Assembly (NCBI RefSeq): GCF_030272615.1
Contig: NC_081412.1
Location: 26,010,501-26,074,500, forward strand
DNA: 64,000 nt
Source of the DNA: Cryptomeria japonica
Taxonomy: Eukaryota; Streptophyta; Pinopsida; Cupressales; Cupressaceae
Reading direction: 5' to 3'
The notes beneath the pieces were generated by a model that saw nothing but the letters and a program-made list of their open reading frames with translations, searched no databases and had not been told where the DNA came from. How positions within the stretch are numbered: the stretch's first letter is position 1; each line of letters starts with the position of its first letter. Shown piece after piece: positions 11,868-21,489 of this stretch. Both the position numbers and the translations under genes were made by a program.

Positions 11868-13129
11868 TTCTCTTGAATTGGTATTGTGGAGCGTAGAGTT
11901 TCTACAGATTGTTGGTCATTGGGAACGATACCTCCCTTTGATTCGCATAACTGAGGGGGTGAGAGATCCTCCGAAGGGTTGCTTTGGGAGTGAAGGACAT
12001 CTCAGTCTTTCACATTGGAGCTCATCAAGTTGCAGTATTATCCATGGTGAATAATCTGAAGACACATTCAGTTTCATAGAATTTTGATGATATTTTGAAC
12101 CAGCATTGTGGGAGGAGTTAGACGATTTTTGTAGAAGCATTTGGAGGAGATTTTGTGGTGATTGCAGGTGTTATTTCAGTTCTGAATCAGATTAGAACCA
12201 GACCCTTATTTTCCACGATTTGCTCCTATCACCTTGTGTGAGCACCGAAAAGTTCTTATGACTGAAGCGCCCTCATCAGGGAAGGCCAACGATGGTGTTA
12301 TGTGACTGAAAGGAGACTTAATGGCCAGCAGTTATCAGACATTCACTACAGCAGCAGGGGCGATTTTGGAACTAGTTCGATTTGGCTCATTTGGTGTGAT
12401 TCAAGCTTCGAATTTCATCAAGGAAGGTAGCGTTACACTTAGAGAAGGAGGCGATCATTTCAGGGGGAAAGGTGAAGACTTAGCACCTGATAATTATTTA
12501 TTTTCAGACCATCATATGCAGCAGGGGCAATTCTGAAGAGTAATTCAACTGGACATTTGTGAGGGCACCAAAGCTTGGATATTGATTGCTTCTTCAACCA
12601 CAAGGCAAGGCGATTATAATCAGGTTCCTTTTGGGCATCATTCTCTCTGTAATTACATATTGTATGCAGATCACCATGACTGCCATGTGTTCTCAGAAAT
12701 TCTGAGTATTCATTAATAGGTGTCTAAGTATTTGAACACATGTGTGAGCAATGTAATGACCCTACTGTCTCATGAATAAATGGAGTAATTGAGTTGCATC
12801 TCTTTATCATTGCCACAAAGGTTTCACGCCAACTGTTTGTCAAAATTACAGTCTGCTGTAGCTTTATGTTCTTGCATATCTATTCATACTATTACATCAA
12901 AAACACAACATTCAATTGCATTATCATCTTAGATGGTTGTCCTATTGGGTAGTAAATTGTTTGCAAGTCATCCTTGATGATAAACTAAAATTAAAGTTGT
13001 CAAAACTAATCTGAAGTATTGTATCAGACAGAACAGCATAACACGCAAATTATAGGAACCGCATAACATGCAGTTGGTCAGCCAAATATTCCTTGCATAT
13101 TCAGTCTATCTACTGCAGGGGATATTACA

Positions 13130-13234
13130 TTGATAACATTCAGAAGGATGTTTTAATTAAGGATTAGCATATGCTTTCAATCCCTTGTTTCAGATTATTG
13201 TTATTTTGCTTCCGGTGCAGCTCTAATTTCATCA
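13130..13234 (+). mobile_element. 3' end of LTR-H
   Basis: Continuation of the LTR interrupted by the insertion at 9578, ending TTTCATCA at 13234. The segment GGATTAGCATATGCTT...CAGATTATTGTTATTTTGC is shared with 23990-24060. Confidence 0.55.
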
Positions 13235-13236
13235 AG

Positions 13237-13248
13237 TGGCATCAGAGC
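13237..13248 (+). other. Primer-binding site, initiator-tRNA-Met type
   Basis: TGGCATCAGAGC, two bases after the LTR end, closely matches the plant retrotransposon primer-binding site TGGTATCAGAGC. It marks LTR-H as a 5' LTR on the plus strand, with its internal region to the right. Confidence 0.7.
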
Positions 13249-14375
13249 TTCAAGATCCTTGATCTATATGAGGCTCTCTCAAAGCTTTTTCCTGACATTG
13301 AGATTGTTTTCTCTGACAAGATGTGCTCCAAGGTGAGGACTCAGGCCTCAGAGATACACATTTTGTAGCAGTAAGCCATGATCATCCATTACTAGAAGGT
13401 GCCTCCTACCCCTCGGGCTACTAGTGTAGCTGCGGTTTTGCAATTTGGGCTTTGGCTTCTACCACGTCCAAGAGACAGCAATCTGGAACGTGACCTTGAA
13501 GGGTTGCGCTCACGCTGAAAATATGATTTTGGAATGTTAGGACAATTCCTTTCAATATTACCCCTCTTTCTTTGTAGGTAGAGATCCTAGCAGAGTTGTC
13601 TTACCAATTGGAGCACATTCTTTCCAACCACAGGTATAGACTTTTGGTTGCAAAGTTCAAAGTTACTCTCTGACTTCAAAGTTCCTATTTGAGTGGCTAA
13701 TGGATTCCACTAAAGAAGGATAAGAAAGAGGATATTGTTTTAGATGAGGGCAAAGTTGTAGGTGAAAATCTTTCAACTCCAGATTCCACAACTAAAGAAG
13801 ACAAGGAGAGAAAGGAGTCTTCCAAGACAGAGGGGAACAAGGATCGTGAGATGGACAACTGTGTAATTTAAAGTCATCAACATCTTGAGGTTTTGAGGAG
13901 GAATTAAAGGATTGAGGTCCCCAAACTGAAAGATAATGTAGATTGATGAATGCAAATCATAGAGAAAAAGAAGACGTCACTGTATCCCATCCTCTGACTA
14001 AAGGAATTTGTGAGTTTGATTTGATTTCTCAGGATTCTAATCGTGATTTGCATAGTGTAGCAGAGAGGATGGTTTTAGATGGCTCTTTGATAGAATGCAT
14101 GCAGGCTATGGAAGCATCAGGAAATCTATGGTAAGCCCAATTTGTACATGGATGTTTCTTTCTTGTACCTAAATGTGCACTACATGGTTCAAAAGGTGAA
14201 AAAAAATTGGATCTAAGAGAACTTATGGGGAATGATTAGTTGTGTATTTACGCCTTGAAATATACATTCAGGCATTCGATTTGTTAATTGGTATATTGTC
14301 CTAAGGGCTTTTGCAAGGCTGTGAGATTTGAAATTGGGATCTTTGAATTACAACGTCAGTAGAGAAAACAAGCAG
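13249..14375 (+). other. Internal region after the PBS, no recognisable gene
   Basis: Short open stretches are present, for example 13943-14134 (63 codons) and a Lys/Glu-rich stretch around 13710-13870. I found no gag, protease or other domain. It may be the degenerate leader of the element that starts at LTR-H, or a captured sequence, since a host-gene fragment follows at once. Confidence 0.4.
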
Positions 14376-14868
14376 TGGTGTGGTGGCTCTACTTGACAAT
14401 GGGACAAATAAATCCAATTTGGTGAGGACAGAGGGGAGTCAAAATGGCGACGTCGTGGAGGCCATTCTAGGCGTGTGTGTTGTGTTGGCCAATGTGAGGC
14501 ACTTGTCGATTATTGATAGGGATGAGCTCTATGCCTTTGCCAAGAATTTATTGATGCCCTTTGAATTGGTGAAGCTGACTAAACAACTGGGGCATCTGCC
14601 AATTCTAGTCTTCGATGTCGGCAAGATTGCCACTCCGACTAATGTCGCTATGATGATGCAGATCAGTTGCAATGGGGTATTCATCGATTCCTCTATTTTT
14701 TTAGATTTCTAATTTGGCATCTAGGATTCGACCTTTCATGCAGGCTATTTTGAACTACAACAATTTGCAAATTTTGGCCAAGGTGAATTCCGCCATGGCA
14801 AATCTTGATATCAGCGATACCAACTTGGTGCAAAGCTACAACAAGATTAAAAATGGATGTCAAGGGAT
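14376..14868 (+). pseudogene. PDX1: PDX1 (pyridoxal 5'-phosphate synthase subunit) fragment
   Basis: PDX1 (PdxS) builds pyridoxal 5'-phosphate from ribose 5-phosphate, glyceraldehyde 3-phosphate and glutamine-derived ammonia. The translation matches roughly the last 45% of the protein. It shows GDVVEAILGV (family GNVVEAVRHV), VRHLSIIDRDELYAFAK (family IRVLxxMDDDEVFAYAK), KLTKQLGHLPILVF (family QTKxLGRLPVVQF), ATPTNVAMMMQISCNGVF (family ATPADAALMMQLGCDGVF), then after a stop and frameshift near 14712 PFMQAILNYNN (family IVQAVTxYND). The N-terminal half with the catalytic lysines is absent. No intron is visible. Strong divergence, the frameshift and the retroelement setting make it a pseudogene. 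Parentage from a catalytic PDX1 or a PDX1.2-like copy is unclear. Confidence 0.85.
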
Positions 14869-17041
14869 CAAATGAATGAATATTGGAGGAAGATACAAAT
14901 TCCATAGCCAAGAGAGATCATTGGTGTGAAGGAGGTCAGTAGAAGGGATTCCAACATTAAGGGATATCATGTGAAAGGGTCGCATATTGTTTAAGAGAAT
15001 CTACTTAAACATAAAGATAGTAGTCTGTTGTGAGAAGACAACCACCGTTGCCAAGTGAAAAGAGAGAAGATATTATGGTAGCCATATGTTATAAAGGTAA
15101 ACTATATTTCTTTTATCTATTAAAAGAAATCACATGATTTGAAGGTGAGGAAATTCATAAAAAAAAATTGAGGTAGAGTGAAGGTTTTAAAAGTAAGCTG
15201 CAAGGAATCGGAGTATAAATCACATTTGTTAGACACTTTTATCATGAAAGGAGGTCATAGCAATTAAACTAAGCCACCAATCTTTGAAGAGCTAATCATT
15301 GCTTTGAAGAAGTATATCGATGCAAAGAGTCAAGATGTCATCCTTAGTTGTAAATGAAAATATGAAGTGTAAAACAATCTACTTTGACATTTGTAGTGAT
15401 TAAAAAGAGTTCTTGTAAATTAAGTCTATGAAGAGTCATAGAGAAAATTCAATGTTCTTGGGATGGTCATGTGGTGCTTCATCTTGTGTGAAAGGGAGGT
15501 TGTATCAAATTGCATGTAATTAGGTTTATAAGAGGTCATCAAGGTGAATTAAAAGGTCGTGAAAAAGTATTGTAAAGTTGTTGGCTTGAAAAGTTGAGGG
15601 TGCATGAAGGTGTTACCCAGCACCCAAGTTTAAAATTAAACGGCTAAGTCAAGATGAAGTTCATTGACGTAAAATGCTAGAGTCAAATGAAAGGTTGAGA
15701 GTCTATCCTGGATGTGTCATTGTCAAAGTCAAGTTGAAAGAGTCATAGTCAAATGTAATTGCTGTAAATCGTGATGAAAGAAAAGTCAAACTATTGTTTG
15801 CGCAAAATTGAGTCTGTGTTCGAACTAGCCACTCTAACAATAGATAAGTTTTTGTTTTTTTAAAGTACCAGTAATTATGAAGACATGAAGAAATGAAATC
15901 AATGGCAAAGTCAAGATGTTTTGTTGGACACTGCGTAATTTAACAAGAAACATATTTGGTAACTATGCAATTTTAGGTGAATGAAGATTATTGCAAGAGT
16001 AAAGAAATAATAAACGGATGTTGACAATGTGACATTGTGGAAGAAGGATGAAAGAAGACTAATGCAAAGAGAAAAGAATGCGGACTTCATGAAAATGGTT
16101 GAAAGAGAAAAGTGGGTACGTGGTAAAAACCCTCATAGAAGAGAAGATGTAACAACTTCCAATTGCAGTTGGGTAGAAGTTGTTGAGACAATTCCATAGT
16201 TAGTATTGTGGGTAGAGTTGTCAAGAGAAAAGAGTAGAGTGCAGAAGCCTAGAAGAGCAGAGGAAGCTAAAGTGCTTCTAAAGGAAGGAACTAGGAGTAC
16301 CAAAAGAATAGGTTCATGAGAGAATCTTGGTAAGGTATTGTGTAGCAGGGTGAAACTGACTTGTTACTCCAGAGGCTATTTGCAGCTCACAATGGGTAGG
16401 GTCAAGCTCACAAAGGAAGGAAGAAAGATGAATATGGATAGTCAAGGAAAGGGTTTAGAAGGAAGCCATAACAAAGTGAAAGAAAATATAGACTCCATGA
16501 TAGAATAAGATGACAGATAATTTTAAGTAGATGGGCTCCTATGCATGAACAAAAGAAGAAAGAGGTGAAAGAAAAACATAGAGACAAGGATATAGAGAAA
16601 GCAAAAGAATGAAGCAATAGAAGACAAAAACAATGAAGCAACAGAAGTGTGGTGAACAAAGAAGAAGCAAGTGAAGCAAGGTATAAATAAAGTATTGTGT
16701 TTTGCAGACACAATAAATCCATGAAATTGACATCCCTAAGCAATGGTCCATGAATAATGTACTTTAATGATGGTCTTAATAATATGTAGAAAGGCTAGAT
16801 TAGCCTAAAATGAAGGTTGAAATCGTATGTACTTGAGTCTGCTGAGACAAAGTATACCCCATAATGTTTGTGGTAATCTAAAAACCACTTTGTAATGAAT
16901 GGTTCATGGTCAGCTACAAACCACTTGTCATCATGTATTGTTTGTGGTAAGCATAAACCACTTGAGGATGTAGTCATCCCCAAAGAAAAGCTAAATTGTG
17001 GGCCAAACCACCGATGTGAGGTAGTCCACAATTGAAGGCAG
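14869..17041. other. Non-coding stretch between PDX1 fragment and GLE2
   Basis: No convincing ORF. About 15640-15800 is rich in GTCAA/TTGAC motifs. About 16400-16700 is purine-rich. The end, to 17041, contains repeated ACCACTT-type segments of unknown origin. GGCAG (17037-17041) is the left TSD of GLE2. Confidence 0.4.
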
Positions 17042-17889
17042 TGTTGACGTGTATTTTGTACACTGCCTAACACAGAATAAAATACCCAAGGGTACCTTAT
17101 CCTCTCTTGAATAAAGCCTCTGATTGTTGAAGATATCGCGAAAAAGGATCAATCAGGATGACTCCAAGGTTCTTGTATGTAGGGTCTCTACGTGTGGATA
17201 AGCTCTGTGTGGTACAATGTGATTTGCTGGAATCACAAGGGGACTTACATTTGATGCCTGAACTTCTGATTTGCTTTGAATATTGCTGGAACACAGGCTC
17301 TCACTAGCTTTGACTTGAAAAAAAGAAAAAAAAGACGAGGGCGAGGAAAGAATCTAATCTTAATACTAAGAATGTAAGAGCAATGAATGATCTTTGATGG
17401 AATTCTAACTAAGTCTTGTTTTGACATCGCAGGACCATCTCCACAAGGCTAGTGCGATCTTCGAAGGGAAGCTTTATGATGTTCAAATCATCTGCAGGCA
17501 TAGACACCGTCAGGTTGATGCATATCAATGAAGAAGCGACAATTGAAGTTAAGCTTAAGTTGAATGATTCCAGTTGACTACGCAAGGCAAGTCTGCAATC
17601 AACAAACTGCTAGTAGTATGGATGTACGAATTCCACCATCAATCAAGCACATTTCTTCCACTCATCTAATAACATGAAATCAAATACGAGAAGTATAAAG
17701 ACCATGCAAATTGTCGAATCGACCCATAAATTTCACCATTTCTTTAATGAAGTTACAAGTCCTTTACAACAACATCTTGGCAACAATCTTTGCCTTCTCT
17801 CTCTACTCTACTGTAGTTACTATTCTATTTCTATCTTCTAACTATTTTCAACTCTCTGCCTAATGCCTTTACAAATGAAATGCCAGGGC

Positions 17890-17896
17890 TTATATA
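17890..17896 (-). promoter_or_regulatory. TATA box of GLE2
   Basis: The minus strand reads CTATATAAG in the context GGGCACTATATAAGCCC. Equivalent boxes lie at 43486-43493 (GLE4), 55912-55919 (GLE5) and 62038-62044 (GLE6). Confidence 0.6.
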
Positions 17897-17960
17897 GTGC
17901 CCTCAATACAATTCGATGGCTTAGATCAATTCGAGATCAATGGCCAAGATTTTACAATGA

Positions 17961-17978
17961 AAACCCTAATTAGGGTTT
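17961..17978. promoter_or_regulatory. AAACCCTAATTAGGGTTT palindrome
   Basis: A perfect 18-bp palindrome built from two inverted AAACCCTAA motifs (telo-box-like), about 65 bp upstream of the TATA box on the minus strand. It is kept in GLE6 (62109-62126), nearly in GLE5 (55974-55991) and as AACCCTAATTAGGG in GLE4 (43394-43407). It is a candidate transcription-factor site. Confidence 0.6.
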
Positions 17979-18271
17979 GTTACAACCATTACATAACATT
18001 TAATGCTCGACCAATGAAATAATTGTATTGCTTGGACACATGTCCTCTCTAGAAAAATCGACCAATGGATAGCCGGGGTAGGTACATCGGAGTTTGTGCC
18101 ACCTTCCATGAGTTAGGTACATTGAATCTGGACATGCTGAGGTGGACCACACTGACTGGAGGAGTGATGACTGGGATGCCACCTCATCTGACACTTGTAG
18201 CTTGCTAGATACTCAATTTGATGTCGTTGAGAGGCTATCTTTAATTAACTCTTCTGAAATTATTTGCTTCT

Positions 18272-18577
18272 TCAACGAACCCTTGTTCTGACTTTTTGTG
18301 TCCTTGATGTGTAGGATGATTGATGTACCTCGCCTTGGAATACTGGATTGGAAGAGGTCACCCTTATCTTGATGATGCTGGATCGAAGAAGGCCGTCCTT
18401 GTCGATGCTAGGCTGGAGGAGGTCGCCCTTGTCCTTGCTAGGCTGGATCGAAGAAGGTCGTCCTTGTCCTTGCTTGATCGTCCTTGATCCGGCTTGATTT
18501 TCCTTGAGGAGAGTCTTCCGACTTGTAGATCTTTCGAGCTTGGGAGTCGCCATCTTGGTACCTACACAACATTTCAC
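18272..18577 (-). pseudogene. Repetitive basic ORF relic in GLE2
   Basis: A 101-codon stretch on the minus strand encodes repeated Lys/Asp/Gly/Pro/Ser segments (KDKGDLLQPS, KDGLLRSS). The same region in GLE5 (56315-56512) translates to a related Ser/Arg-rich stretch. Conservation between two ORF-less members could mean a small peptide or simply shared repeat DNA. I cannot assign a function. Confidence 0.3.
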
Positions 18578-18839
18578 AATTAATAATATATCTTGAAATC
18601 TAAAAATTAAACTTTAAAAAAAAGATTCAAGATTTTAATTAGGAAACTTCATGATAAATCTTGAGTTATCATTTCCTAATTTAGGATTTTCAAAGCAAAA
18701 TTTAAATCTTCAAAAATGGTGCCAAGGTGATTACGCCATACCTCCACTTGGGAATTAATTCTAAAAAATGATGCAAAAATAGGAGAATTCGCTAGGCAAA
18801 ATGTAGATCAAGACTCCCTTTAGCAAAATGTGCCCCCTT

Positions 18840-19390
18840 TAGCTTGGAAAAGAACTCCATCTTCCACTAGCTTCTTCAAGATCTGGAAATTCGCCTTCAA
18901 ATGTAGCAAGAAATTCGCCTCTCCCATAGCCTTCAATATGAATTTCGCCCTTCTTAGTCTCCACTCCTGGTAGAAATTCGCTCCTCAAATTGCTCTTCCA
19001 AATCGCACTTGAAATGATGAGTGAATGATTTGAATAATGAAAAACATGCCTCAAATATATAGAGCGCTCACCATTGTATTTCCATGGGCCGACTTGGAAA
19101 AATAGGCCAAAAGATAAATAAAAATTAATAAAAGAAGAGGCCAACTTGATAAAAACATTAAATAATACCCCAAGTGCTCCAATTTTATTTTATTTTTTTA
19201 AAATAATAATAATTAATTTTAAATGCCTTTATAATTAAAAAATTCGATTTTTTAGGCTCAAAATTAATTATTAAATACCATGCGCTTTTATTAAATGCCA
19301 AAAATATTTCAAGGTTTTATCGAATCTGGCATTTAATGTAATTTGAAGGATATTTGGCGCCCAATCATGAAAAATAATGGCTATTAACAA
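18840..19390 (-). other. GLE2 leader segment
   Basis: Non-coding, AT-rich, with repeats of GAATTTC-type motifs (for example GAAATTCGCC three times between 18880 and 18980). It joins the stem-loop array to the 3' half. A 101-codon open frame here (18839-19144, minus) has no recognisable features. Confidence 0.35.
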
Positions 19391-20520
19391 GATCGCTCTG
19401 GTCCCTTGGTGAGGGACAGGGGCGATCTCATTCTAGACCTCACACTTTTTGTTTTTTACGTCCAAGACCTCATTTTTGACGTCCAAGATGGCATTTTTAC
19501 TTAGAATTTCGAGTTCAATTTATTCGATCTTTGAAATGAGTGCACTTTAAAGCATTTTCGCCCTGGTCCCTTGGTGAGGGACAGGAGCTATTTTGCAAAT
19601 CCAAGCTTATCCGTCCTTTGTTAGCCTTCCAAATTATATTCAATGGATAAATCATGTTTTCCTTGGTCTCTTCAAATCATAAAATTGTCTTGATCCTGCA
19701 AGAACAGTGCAAATTTGAAATTCAAGCTCCGGTCCTTCAGTGAGGGACGGGAGCACTTTTGCAATTACAAGCCAATTCATCCTTTGCTAGCTTCGAAAAT
19801 TATCTTCAACGGATCGATTGCGTCTTCCTTCACCCACCTCAAACGTAAAACTTGTTTTTCTCTTGCCCGAATCTTGTCTTGAGGGAAAATCACTCTGGTC
19901 CCTTGGAGAGGGACAGGAGCGCCCTAGCCAGTCACCTTGGTCCCTTGGAGAGGGACAGGGGCGAACTTGTTACTTAGGCCGATTTTCTTCATTGTGGCGT
20001 ACTTAAGTTATATTCAATGGGCAAAACATACTTCCCTTGACCTCCTCAAATCGCGAAACCACTTAAATCTTGCAAGGATAATGCGAAATTGGAATTCAAG
20101 CTCCGGTCCTTCAGTGAGGGACAGGAGCGATTTTTGCTCTCAAGGCCAAATCTTTTTACTTTTCACTTCAAATTTCCTTCGCTGAGGAAAATATCATCTC
20201 TTTACATGCCATGAATAAAAGTTCGAGTCCAAACAAGGTCTAAAAATGTGTATATGAATAAAATCGCTCTGGTCCCTTGGTGAGGGACAGGAGCGAATTT
20301 GACCTTCTAGGCAAAAACTTCATCATTTCATCGTTTTTGATCAAGTCTGGATGCTCTATCATGCTCATTTCGTCCTTCACCATGCTTTTGATGTCTCAAT
20401 TTAACCAAACAAGGCCAGGAATGGCTCAAATAAGTATTTTCGCCCTAGTCCCTTGGTGAGGGACATGAGCGCTTTTCGCTCTGGACCCTCAATGAAGGTC
20501 AAGAGCGAAATTTGACTTTT
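19391..20520 (-). repeat. GLE2 stem-loop array (GTCCCT...AGGGAC)
   Basis: Nine or so copies of CGCTCTGGTCCCTTGGTGA-type units at 20-180-bp spacing (starting near 19393, 19557, 19720, 19889, 19932, 20099, 20264, 20440 and 20480). Each unit can fold through GTCCCT/AGGGAC, often extended by CGCTC/GAGCG outer arms. Two units use GGTCCTT, and the last (20480-20518) uses GGACCCT with a matching GGTC side, like GLE5. Confidence 0.8.
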
Positions 20521-20546
20521 CGAACTCTCTATCAGGACAATTTTAA

Positions 20547-20594
20547 TGGAATATAACATTTAAGTATAAGACTTATACTTTAAGTTATATTCCA
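20547..20594. other. Imperfect 48-bp hairpin
   Basis: TGGAATATAACATTTAAG... faces ...CTTTAAGTTATATTCCA. Almost the same hairpin occurs in GLE5 at 59094-59136, and one arm recurs alone inside the hAT-type insertion at about 50057-50077. Confidence 0.7.
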
Positions 20595-20675
20595 TATATG
20601 CTTTCAGGATGTTTGAGAGTGGTTTCAGGCCTCCAGGAGTTATATTGCAAAATCTAGTTTTTGGAGGTTTTTCAG

Positions 20676-20757
20676 TTTCCAGACTTAGTCAAATTTCAGG
20701 ATCAAGACATTCCAGACTTAGCCAAATTTCAGGATCAGGACATTCAGACTTAGCCAA
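20676..20757. repeat. Short tandem repeat, 33-bp unit
   Basis: The motif CAGACTTAGCCAAATTTCAG appears three times in a row with minor changes. A related but shorter version is at about 59222-59310 in GLE5. Confidence 0.65.
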
Positions 20758-20867
20758 ATTTGCTATCCTATTGATCTCCCCGACAGCACTCAAAATGCAA
20801 AGGCTAACTAACAAAACCCTAAAAGACCAAAAAAAAAACCCTAAAAAGCAAAAAAAAAAGCAAGGGT

Positions 20868-20884
20868 CCCCATTTGCAATGGGG
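20868..20884. other. Terminal hairpin of GLE2
   Basis: CCCCATTTGCAATGGGG forms a stem of 7 bp with a 3-nt loop, about 25 bp inside the element's start. The same hairpin is at 23866-23882 (GLE3), 61268-61284 (GLE5) and 37245-37261 (GLE4, one G:T-type change). Confidence 0.7.
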
Positions 20885-20912
20885 CGATGTGTGAAATGGT
20901 CACAACAGGTAG

Positions 20913-21095
20913 TCAGGCAGATTGCAAGTCATGAAAAAGGGACTTGAGCTGGACCTAAATGATCATTGAAGATATGATAGAGTAGAGCAAACTATGAGGC
21001 AAAAGTTTGTAAGAGACAAGGAACACATGGATAGGCGTCCATGAAGAGTTTTGTTCCTCAAGAGTCTAATGTAGGAGCATTGACAACACGATTAC
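20913..21095. other. Short spacer between GLE2 and the microsatellite
   Basis: Non-coding sequence with no feature recognised. Confidence 0.4.
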
Positions 21096-21446
21096 GGATG
21101 AGCCAAAAATCCATGACGATGACGATGACAATGACAACGACAACAACGACGATGATGACAATGACAACGACGATGACGACGATGATGATGCTGGTGATGA
21201 TGATGGTGATGATGATGATGATGGTGATGATGCTGGTGATGATGGTGGTGATGATGCTGATGATGATGTTGGTGATGATGCTGGTGGTGATGATGCTGGT
21301 GGTGACGGTGATGGTGATGGTGATGGTGATGGTGATGGTGATGGTGATGGTGGTGATGACGATGACGATGACGATGACGATGATGGTGATGGTGACGGTG
21401 ACGATGACGATGACGATGAGGATCATCGTCATCATCATCATCATTG
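21096..21446. repeat. GAT/GAC/GGT trinucleotide microsatellite
   Basis: About 350 bp of (GAT), (GAC) and (GGT) triplets, with phases changing from GACGAT to GATGGT and back. Open frames on both strands here (Met/Thr/Val or Ile/Thr runs) are artefacts of the triplet repeat, not genes. Confidence 0.95.
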
Positions 21447-21489
21447 AGAAAATTACAATGATTTGAAGATGTGTATTACATTGAATGTG

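Larger units (their letters stand above)
9578..13129 (+). mobile_element. Solo LTR of the TGTAATGTCCCC family, itself interrupted
   Basis: Starts TGTAATGTCCCC and ends GGGGATATTACA, with imperfectly inverted ends. The 5-bp TSD TTGAT lies at 9573-9577 and 13130-13134. Without the nested insertion at 9969-11867 it is about 1.65 kb. It is homologous, in opposite orientation, to the 3' LTR of the Ty3 element at 47908-49475 (for example the CATAACTGAGG...GTGAGAGATC region near 11945 and 49075). It is therefore a solo LTR of that Ty3 family. Confidence 0.8.
17042..20907 (-). mobile_element. GLE2: 3.9-kb ORF-less GLE member
   Basis: Minus-strand start TGTTGTGACC at 20907; end ...CACGTCAACA at 17042. 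Flanks are GGCAG (17037-17041) and GGTAG (20908-20912), a 4-of-5 TSD match. It carries the terminal hairpin, a stem-loop array (about 19391-20520), a short non-homologous ORF relic (18272-18577), the AAACCCTAATTAGGGTTT palindrome and a TATA box. The long GLE ORF is missing, so it is a non-coding derivative. Its 3' 500 bp align with GLE5 and its 5' 300 bp with GLE5 and GLE3. Confidence 0.75.

Noticed and set aside
14500-14711. Intact host PDX1 gene
   Set aside because: Only the C-terminal part is present, the catalytic N-terminal half is missing and the frame is broken near 14712.
16408-16751. Hydrophobic minus-strand frames of 62-111 codons resembling membrane proteins
   Set aside because: They come from a purine-rich plus strand that yields Leu/Phe/Ser-rich translations in all three frames, which is a composition effect.
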